Assembly: GCA_020845495.1 (NCBI GenBank)
Contig: JADLFM010000228.1
Location: forward strand, 1-5,508
DNA: 5,508 nt
Source of the DNA: Chloroflexota bacterium
Lineage (GTDB): Bacteria; Chloroflexota; UBA6077; JACCZL01
Direction: 5' to 3'
Position 1 is the first letter of the stretch. Each line of letters starts with the position of its first letter. This document shows positions 1 to 5,508 of the stretch, one piece after another. The position numbers and the translations under genes are program-made. The notes below the pieces were generated by a model, which was given only the letters and a program-made list of their open reading frames with translations, was not told the DNA's origin and ran no database searches.

Positions 1-3000
1 CACCTCCGGCTCGACCGGCCGGCCCAAGGGCGTGCAGGTGGCCCACCGCAACGTGGTCGGCTTCTTCGTCGGCATGGACGGGCTGCTCGCACCGACGTCC
101 TCGGACGTCACGGCCGCTGCTCCGACGCCCACGGGCATGGCGCGCTCGGGCACGGAGCCGCCGGGCGTCTGGCTAGCGGTCACCAGCGTCTCCTTCGACA
201 TCTCGGTGCTCGAACTGCTCTGGACGCTCGCCCGCGGCTTCCGAGTGGTGCTCCAGCCGGAACTGCGCGCACTGGCTGCCCAGGCGCAGGGGGCCGAGCC
301 AGCGGGGACCGAGCGCTCGCTCGCGGCGGCAGTGGCCGAGCACGGGGTCACCCATCTCCAGTGCACCCCCTCGCTCGCCCGCCTGATGGCCGAGGATGCG
401 GCCGGGCTGGCCGCGCTACGCTCGGTACGCACCCTGCTGCTGGGCGGCGAGGCGCTGCCCGTCGACCTGGCTCGGCGGCTGGTCGGCGACGGTCAGGCTA
501 ACGACGACGGCACTATCCCCGGCCCGATCCTGCTCAACATGTACGGCCCCACCGAGACGACCGTCTGGTCCACCGTCCACCGCGTCACCCCCCCGCTCAA
601 CGGGCCGATCCCGATCGGACGCCCGATCGCCAACACTCGGGTCTACGTGCTCGATCCCCACGGCTCGCCCACCCCACTCGGGGTGCCGGGCGAGCTCTAC
701 CTCGGGGGGGTGGGGGTCACCCAGGGCTACCTGGGCCGCCCGGAGTTGACGGCCGAGCGCTTCGTGCCCGACCCCTTCGGCCCCGACCCCACGGCACGGC
801 TCTACCGGACCGGCGATCTGGTCCGCTACCGGGCGGACGGGCTGCTGGAGTTCCTGGGTCGGATCGACCAGCAGGTCAAGCTCCGCGGCTTCCGCATCGA
901 GCCTGGGGAGATCGAGGCCACCCTCGCGCTCCACCCGGGCGTGGCCGAGGCGGCGGTGGTGGTGCGGGAGGACCGCGCCGGCGATGCCCGCCTGGTCGCC
1001 TACCTGGTGGGCGGGGCTGGCGTGCCCGTTCCCGAGCCAGCAGACCTGCGGGCCTTCCTCGGCGCTCGGCTGCCCGACTACATGCTGCCGAGCGCCTTCG
1101 TCTCGCTCGACGCGCTGCCGCTGACCCCCAACGGCAAGCTCGACCGTCAGGCCCTGCCGGCTCCAGAGGCTGGCCGCATCGAGCAGACGACGGGCTACAC
1201 GGCGCCACGGACGTCAGCCGAGACTCGTATCGCCGAAATCTGGGCCAACATCCTCGGCCTCGAACGGGTTGGCATCCACGACAACTTCTTCGACCTGGGC
1301 GGCGATTCTCTGCTGTTGATTCGGGTTCACCATGCGTTGCGGCAGGAGTTCGAGCACGAACTGAGCGTCGTGGATCTGTTCCAATACCCGACCGTCAACG
1401 CGCTCAGCCAGTACCTCGTGGGCGACGTCGCTCCGACGCGGGTCACACGGGAGAACGAGCGCGCCGAGCGCCAGCGAGCGGTGCTACGTTGGGGTCAGGC
1501 GGGCGATTCCGACGAAGCGGCCGACGAGCGCTCCCCGGTCGCCACGACCGAGGGCATCGCGATCGTGGGGATGAGCGGCCGATTCCCCGGCGCTGCGTCG
1601 GTCGACGAGTTCTGGACGAACATTCGAAACGGGGTCGAGTCGATTCGGACCTTCTCGGACGACGAACTTCGGGCCAGCGGGGTCGTCCCAGCGATCCTGG
1701 AGCATCCCTCATACGTCAAGGCTCAGGCACCGCTTGACGACGTACGCGGCTTCGACGCTGGCCTCTTTGGGTTCAATGCCCGCGAGGCTGACCTGCTCGA
1801 TCCTCAGCAGCGGCTGTTCCTCGAATGTGCCTGGGCGGCCCTCGAACACGCCGGCTACGCCCCGAGCGGCACGCCACGTTCGGTTGGGGTGTACGCGGGC
1901 GTCGGGCTCCCGACGTACCTGCTGAGCCTCATCGCCAGCCCCTCCACGCATCATCTCCTCGACTTCTTCCAACTCATGATCACCAACGACAAGGACTTTG
2001 TTGCGACGCGGGTCGCCTACAAGCTGAACCTCAGCGGCCCGTCAGTCGCCGTGCAGACTGCTTGCTCGACCTCGCTGGTAGCGACGGTGCTGGCGTGTCA
2101 GGCCCTGCTCACCCACCAGTGTGACATGGCCCTGGCCGGCGGTTGCTCTGTGATGCTCCCGGACAACGCCGGCTACCTGTACACCGACGGGGGAATCGTG
2201 TCGCCGGACGGACACTGCCGCCCGTTCGACGCCGAGGCGCACGGGACGGTGATGGGCAGCGGCGCCGGGGTGGTGGTGCTGAAGCGGCTGAGCGAAGCGG
2301 TCGTGGACGGCGACACAATCTACGCCGTTATTCGAGGCGCGGCCCTCAACAATGACGGCTCGGACAAGATCGGCTTCACCGCTCCGAGCGTCGAGGGCCA
2401 GGCCGAGGTCATCGCCACCGCTCAGGCCCTGGCCGGGGTTTCACCGGATGAGATCTCCTACGTCGAAACCCATGGGACCGGCACACCCCTCGGCGATCCG
2501 ATCGAGGTCGCTGGCCTGACCCAGGCGTTCCGACTCGGCACGGACCGGGCAGGCTTCTGCGCGATCGGCTCGGTCAAGTCGAACGTCGGGCACCTCGACA
2601 CCGCCGCCGGGGTGGCCGGACTGATCAAGACCGTCCAGGCACTGCGCCATCGCGAGATCCCCCCCAGCCTCCACTTCACCCAGCCCAACCCGAAGCTGGA
2701 ACTGGAGACGAGCCCGTTCTACGTCAGTACCGAGCTTCAGCCCTGGCCGGAGGGACCGACCCCTCGGCGAGCGGGGGTCAGTTCGTTCGGGCTAGGTGGC
2801 ACGAACGCCCACGTGGTGCTGGAGGAGGCGCCGCCACAGCCTACGGCCGCCCCACCCGTACGCCCGGCTGAGTTGCTGCTGCTCTCAGCCGCCACCCCGA
2901 CTGCGCTCGAACAGGCGACGGATGACCTCGCTGCGTATCTGACCGCCCACTCGGACGCGCGCCTGGACGCCGTGGCCTATACCCTCCAGGTGGGGCGCGC

Positions 3001-5508
3001 CTCGCTCCCCTACCGCCGCGCCGTGGTGGCTCGGACGCCGGCTGATGCGGTTGCCGCGCTCACCACGCGAGATCCTCTGCGGGTCGCCAGCGCCGTGGCC
3101 GGCGATCACGCTCCAGATGTCGCCTTCATGTTTGCCGGTGGCGGGGTCCAGTATCCCGGCATGGGCCACGAGTTGTACGCGACCGAGCCAGCGTATCGAA
3201 CGGCGCTCGACGAGTGCCTGGCGCTGCTGCCGCCCGACCGAGCCAACCGGCTACGGCGCCTGCTCTGCTCGGCCACGGGAGACGCTGACGCGGCTGCTGC
3301 GCTGGAAATGCCCTCGCTGGGGCTACCGGCGCTCTTCATGACCCAGTATGCCCTCGCGCGGCTCTGGCAGGCGTGGGGCGTCGAGCCAACGGCACTGATC
3401 GGCCACAGCCTGGGCGAATACGCCGCCGCTTGCCTGGCCGGCGTCCTCTCGCTCGACGATGCGCTGGCGCTGGTGGTGCTGCGCGGCGACCTGTTCGAGA
3501 CGCTGCCCAAAAGCGGCATGACCAGCGTGCACCTCCCCGAAGCCGAGGTGCTTCCGCTGCTCGGTCCGAACCTATCGCTGGCGGCCGTCAACGCCGATGG
3601 CCTGTGCGTGGCCTCCGGCCCAGATGAGGAACTCGAGCGCCTGGAACGCGACCTCGATACACGCGGCGCATCGTACGGGCGCCTGAAGATCGCGGTCGCG
3701 GCACACTCCAGGATGGTGGAGCCGATACTCGATGCGTTCGAGGCAAAGGTGGTGGCTACGCGCCTGTCCAAGCCACAGTTGCCGTACGTCTCGGCGCTCA
3801 CTGGTACTTGGATCACGCCCGAGCAAGCGGTGGACCCTGCTTACTGGCGCCGGCACCTTCGAGAGACCGTGCGCTTTGCCGACGGCCTCGGAACGCTGCT
3901 CGCCGATCCAAACCGACTGCCGCTCGAGGTCGGGCCGGGGCAGATCCTGGCCCGACTCGCCCTCCGGCACCCGGCTCGCCAGCTCGAGCAGACCGCTGTG
4001 GCGTCCTTCCCCAATCCCAACGATCCCCAACCGGACCTCGACGCCGCCCTGTTGGCAGCCGGACGGCTCTGGGCGGCCGGCGTCTCGCTCGACCCATCAG
4101 GGCTCTGGCCGGAGGGAGGGCGTCGCATTGCGCTACCCACCTACCCCTTCGAACGCCGACGCCACTGGATCGACGCCGACTGGGGCCGCACCACCGATCG
4201 CATGCCACTTGCCCGGCGGACGGACCCCACCGACTGGCTGTACGCGCCCTCATGGCGGCGGGTGGCAGGCCCGGTCGGTGGGGACTCGGATGTATCCGGT
4301 CAACGGCGCTGGTTGCTCTTCTGCGATGCCGAAGGGCTCGGACGGCGTCTGGCCGAACGGCTGCGCGCGGCCGGCCAGCAGGTCGCCTGCGTGGCGGCCG
4401 GAGCAGGCTTCGCCGAACTGGGCGAGGATGCTTACCAACTCGATCCCCGCGATCGTTCGGCCTACGACCGGCTGTTGGACAGGTTGCGCGCTCGCGATGG
4501 GTTGCCGGAGCGGATCGTTCACCTCTGGTCGGTGTCGGCTGACGACAGCGCTCCGAACGACGGCGCCCAGAATGGCAGCGCTCCAGTCGGCAGCGCTCCA
4601 GTCGGCAGCGCTCCAGTCGACGGCGCTCCGGACCGCGTGGCGCTGGAGCGCGGCTTCTACAGCCTGCTCTATCTGGCTCAGGCGCTCGGCGAGCAGCCTG
4701 ATACCCAGGACGTCGACCTCGCCATCGTGTCCGGCCCCACGCATGTCGTCCTCGGCGACGAGGTGGTGCAGCCCGAGCGTGCCGCTGTCCTCGGCCCCTA
4801 CAAGGTACTGCCCCAGGAGTATCCGAGCCTGACCACCCGCGGCATCGACGTGGGCTGCGTACCGTCCGAGGCGGGCCAGGTCGAGGCACTGCTCGGTCGC
4901 CTGCTCGACGATCTGACTGGCGATCCGCCGCCAGGTCCCATCGCCTATCGTGGGCCTCACCGCTGGGTCCAGGAACTCGAGTGGATCCGTCGCCCGAGAG
5001 GTCGCGGAGCCATCGCCCTGCGCGAGCGGGGGGTGTACCTGATCACCGGTGGCCTGGGCGGGATCGGGCTGGCCATCGCGGGGTACCTGGCGCAGACCGT
5101 CCAGGCTCGGCTGGTGCTGGTCGGACGCTCGGCCTTCCCAGCCCCTGAGTCCTGGGACACCTGGCTGGACGAGCACCCCGACGACGACCCCACCAGCGCA
5201 CGGATCCGCCACCTGCGCGACCTGGAAGCGGCTGGCGCTGAGGTCGTGGTGGAGCGAGCCGACGTGACCGATGCGGGGGCGGTCAGGGCGCTGGTCGCGC
5301 GAGTGAGCCAGCGCTTCGGCGGCCTGCACGGGGTGGTGCACGCCGCCGGTGCGCTGCACGACGGCGCGGCCCAGTTGAAGACGCCGGAGGTCGCAGCCAG
5401 CGTGCTCGCTCCGAAGCTCGGCGGCACCCTGGCATTGGCCGCGGCCCTGCATGACGTCGACTGCGACTTCCTGGCCCTGTGCTCCTCGATCAGTTCGATC
5501 CTGCCGGC
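1..5508 (+). CDS. Hybrid NRPS-PKS megasynthase, internal fragment (A-PCP-KS-AT-KR)
   Basis: The frame starting at position 2 stays open for 1835 codons, and every stretch of it matches a known megasynthase domain in the canonical order: adenylation, PCP, ketosynthase, acyltransferase, ketoreductase. The enzyme would activate an amino acid, tether it as a thioester on the PCP phosphopantetheine, extend it by two carbons from an acyl-CoA, and reduce the resulting ketone, presumably in the cytoplasm as part of a multi-enzyme assembly line. No start codon, stop codon or ribosome binding site is in the window. The left edge falls in the A3 motif, so about 190 residues of the A domain and anything upstream (often a condensation domain) are missing. 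The right edge falls before the KR catalytic Tyr and the expected ACP. No frameshift or internal stop was seen, and all active-site residues that can be checked are present. The class is certain; the product and gene name are not recognisable. Confidence 0.97.
2..1168 (+). other. Adenylation (A) domain, N-terminally truncated by the window; glycine predicted
   Basis: This domain forms aminoacyl-AMP and transfers the amino acid to the next PCP. Core motifs in order: A3 TSGSTGRPKG (residues 1-10), the FDISVLEL stretch (65-72), A5 NMYGPTETT (179-187), A6 GELYLGGVGV (230-239), A7 YRTGDLVRY (268-276), A8 with GRIDQQVKLRGFRIE (from 286), A9 LVAYLV and A10 LTPNGKLDR (374-382, catalytic Lys 379). Aligned by eye to GrsA, the pocket residues are D66, I67, L70, Q120, L146, G148, M180, V188, W189 and K379. 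This differs at two conservative positions from the glycine code DILQLGLIWK as I recall it. Two length differences stand out: about 20 extra residues between A3 and the pocket Asp, and a short Ala-rich stretch (about residues 86-113) before VTHLQCTPSL. The domain is certain; glycine is a prediction. Confidence 0.95.
1217..1426 (+). other. Peptidyl carrier protein (PCP / thiolation) domain
   Basis: About 70 residues (406-475) with the carrier-protein signature DNFFDLGGDSLLLI. Ser 436 (codon at 1307-1309) is the predicted 4'-phosphopantetheine attachment site. The preceding ETRIAEIWANILGL helix and the following LSVVDLFQYPTVNALSQYL helix are the usual flanking elements. It receives the amino acid from the upstream A domain and presents it to the KS fused directly after it, so it is the NRPS-to-PKS hand-over point. 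The Asp before the Ser (GGDS rather than GGHS) is a common PCP variant. Confidence 0.95.
1427..1555 (+). other. PCP-KS interdomain linker
   Basis: About 43 residues (476-518) joining PCP to KS within one polypeptide. The first part (RVTRENERAERQRAVLRW) is highly charged and probably helical, like the short helix often seen just before a KS. The rest is acidic and looks flexible. Because the linker is covalent, no docking domain is needed between the NRPS and PKS parts here. No catalytic motif is visible. Confidence 0.75.
1556..2827 (+). other. Beta-ketoacyl synthase (KS) domain, complete
   Basis: Residues 519-942 (424 aa, normal KS length) run from IAIVGMSGRFPGA to SSFGLGGTNAHVVLEE. The catalytic triad is complete: Cys 688 in QTACSTSLV (codon 2063-2065), His 824 in VETHGTGTPLGDPIE (codon 2471-2473) and His 864 in KSNVGHLDTAAG (codon 2591-2593). 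It should therefore take the aminoacyl chain from the PCP onto Cys 688 and carry out decarboxylative Claisen condensation with the extender on the downstream ACP. Cys rather than Gln at the active site means it is a condensing KS, not a KSQ loading decarboxylase. The residue before TACS is Gln instead of the usual Asp. I recall this variant from KS domains that follow NRPS modules, which suits its position. Confidence 0.97.
2828..3118 (+). other. KS-AT linker
   Basis: About 97 residues (943-1039). It begins with a Pro/Ala-rich stretch (PPQPTAAPPVRP), then LLLLSAATPTALEQATDDL, then VAYTLQVGRASLPYRRAVVA. This is the standard order of the folded linker that packs between KS and AT in type I synthases. 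It is structural and no active site is expected. Confidence 0.85.
3119..4006 (+). other. Acyltransferase (AT) domain, probably malonyl-CoA specific, with variant motifs
   Basis: Residues about 1040-1335. It loads the extender unit from acyl-CoA onto the module's ACP. The nucleophile is Ser 1136 in GHSLGEYAAACLAGVLSL (codon 3407-3409), the carboxylate-binding Arg is probably Arg 1161 in LRGDLF, and the catalytic His is His 1235 in AAHSRMVEP (codon 3704-3706). EVGPGQ near 3926 marks the C-terminal part. Leu after GHS favours malonyl over methylmalonyl (which usually has Gln or Met there). Two motifs are non-standard. The N-terminal FPGQG is FAGGG (3131-3145), replacing the Gln usually assigned to the oxyanion hole. 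The specificity tetrad is VAAH (residues 1232-1235) rather than HAFH (malonyl) or YASH (methylmalonyl). The catalytic residues are intact, so the domain is expected to be active in cis. Confidence 0.93.
4007..4174 (+). other. Post-AT linker
   Basis: About 56 residues after the AT ending in LPTYPFERRRHWID (4133-4174), the hallmark of the post-AT linker that wraps back over the KS-AT linker. The LWAAGVSLD segment before it is also typical. The roughly 19 residues that follow (4175-4231) are a short connector into the KR. Confidence 0.88.
4232..5026 (+). other. Ketoreductase structural subdomain (degenerate Rossmann half)
   Basis: Residues 1411-1675. It begins with DWLYAPSWRR, the usual first strand of KR domains that follow an AT directly, and contains RRWLLFCDAEGLGRRLAERL, IVHLWSVS, ERGFYSLLYLAQAL, YPSLTTRGIDVG and HRWVQELEWI. 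All of these are landmarks of the non-catalytic half that pairs with the catalytic KR fold. No HxxxGxxxxP dehydratase motif or methyltransferase SAM motif was found, so this stretch is not a DH or MT. Its length is swollen by a 30-residue Gly/Ser/Ala/Pro repeat (residues 1515-1544) in the loop between HLWSVS and the ERGFYSLL helix. Confidence 0.88.
4544..4633 (+). repeat. In-frame tandem repeat, 6 x 15 bp (pentapeptide GSAPV-like)
   Basis: Six consecutive 15-base units in register with the reading frame encode DSAPN, DGAQN, GSAPV, GSAPV, GSAPV and DGAPD. The middle three (4574-4618) are base-for-base identical copies of ggcagcgctccagtc; the outer three are diverged. Because the unit is five codons, copy-number change keeps the frame. 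The encoded stretch is rich in Gly, Ala, Ser and Pro and probably forms a flexible surface loop in the KR structural subdomain. It is not a CRISPR array: there are no spacers, the units are contiguous, and it is coding. Confidence 0.93.
5027..5508 (+). other. Ketoreductase (KR) catalytic subdomain, C-terminally truncated by the window; B-type signature
   Basis: Starts at residue 1676 with RGVYLITGGLGGIG. TGGLGGIG (residues 1682-1689) is the NADPH-binding loop. Then come LVLVGRS, ADVTD (cofactor contact) and HGVVHAAGALHDG. Catalytic Lys 1805 lies in APKLGG (codon 5414-5416) and catalytic Ser 1829 in LCSSISS (codon 5486-5488). The active-site Tyr and Asn would follow within about 20 residues and lie beyond the window. 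It should reduce the beta-ketone made by the KS to a beta-hydroxyl. The LHD triplet keeps the conserved second Asp of the LDD motif (Asp 1787), and the position of the A-type Trp is Leu 1834. Both point to a B-type KR giving a D-configured hydroxyl. Confidence 0.93.

Noticed and set aside
702..716. G-rich run (seven G, then T, then five G) as a quadruplex or slippage site
   Set aside because: It encodes the conserved GGVGV of motif A6 in the correct frame and has only two G-runs, too few for a standard quadruplex. The frame continues unbroken on both sides.
4544..4633. Possible CRISPR array or regulatory iterons
   Set aside because: The units are contiguous without spacers, only 15 bp long, in frame, and lie inside a coding domain.
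3732..4832. 366-residue open frame on the + strand in another frame
   Set aside because: It covers the AT C-terminus and KR, which are continuous in the main frame with all landmarks intact. The alternative translation is Ser/Arg/Pro-rich with no domain, so neither an overlapping gene nor a frameshift is needed.
3813..4889. 358-residue Arg/Pro-rich open frame on the minus strand
   Set aside because: Its composition (Arg, Pro, Gly, Ala) is that of an out-of-frame translation of GC-rich DNA. It overlaps well-conserved AT and KR motifs on the + strand and has no motif of its own.
4175..5026. Possible dehydratase or methyltransferase domain between AT and KR
   Set aside because: No HxxxGxxxxP, DxxxQ/H or SAM-binding glycine motif was found. 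The DWLYAPSWRR start, LWSVS, FYSLLYLAQAL and RGIDVG landmarks fit the KR structural subdomain.
4250..5452. 400-residue open frame on the minus strand
   Set aside because: It lies antisense to intact KR coding sequence. Long antisense frames are expected in GC-rich coding DNA. Its translation shows no recognisable domain and contains SAADWSAADW-type repeats that are just the complement of the 15-bp repeat.
1..5508. A wholly new biosynthetic system
   Set aside because: Every domain belongs to a well-known family in canonical order. The novelty is limited to variants within domains, the coding repeat and the predicted building block.

Overview
The whole window lies inside one very large gene on the + strand. 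The frame whose codons start at position 2 is open from edge to edge (1835 complete codons, no stop, neither end of the gene present). It encodes part of a hybrid non-ribosomal peptide synthetase / type I polyketide synthase. There is no intergenic DNA, RNA gene, promoter, terminator or mobile element. The sequence is GC-rich (roughly two thirds or more by eye, with third codon positions mostly G or C). This fits a secondary-metabolite producer such as a myxobacterium, actinomycete, Chloroflexota member or an uncultured GC-rich lineage; the sequence alone does not decide which.

Layout, left to right: an adenylation (A) domain cut at its A3 motif (2-1168); a peptidyl carrier protein (PCP, 1217-1426); a short charged linker (1427-1555); a ketosynthase (KS, 1556-2827); the KS-AT linker (2828-3118); an acyltransferase (AT, 3119-4006) with its post-AT linker (4007-4174); and a ketoreductase made of a structural half (4232-5026) and the start of the catalytic half (5027-5508, cut before the catalytic tyrosine). 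No dehydratase, enoylreductase or methyltransferase lies between AT and KR. An acyl carrier protein is expected just beyond the right edge.

How the parts should work together (inference): the A domain activates an amino acid and loads it on the PCP. Its ten-residue pocket reads D-I-L-Q-L-G-M-V-W-K, close to the glycine code. The KS takes the aminoacyl chain and condenses it with an extender unit chosen by the AT (malonyl favoured by GHSLG). The KR then reduces the new beta-ketone, and its visible signature is B-type. The predicted unit is a 4-amino-3-hydroxybutyryl (statine-like) segment in a peptide-polyketide.

Points worth a second look are a 6 x 15-bp in-frame tandem repeat inside the KR structural half; an A domain that looks like the type carrying an inserted luciferase-like monooxygenase but lacks it; non-standard AT motifs (AGGG, VAAH); and a change in third-position base usage near the A/PCP junction.
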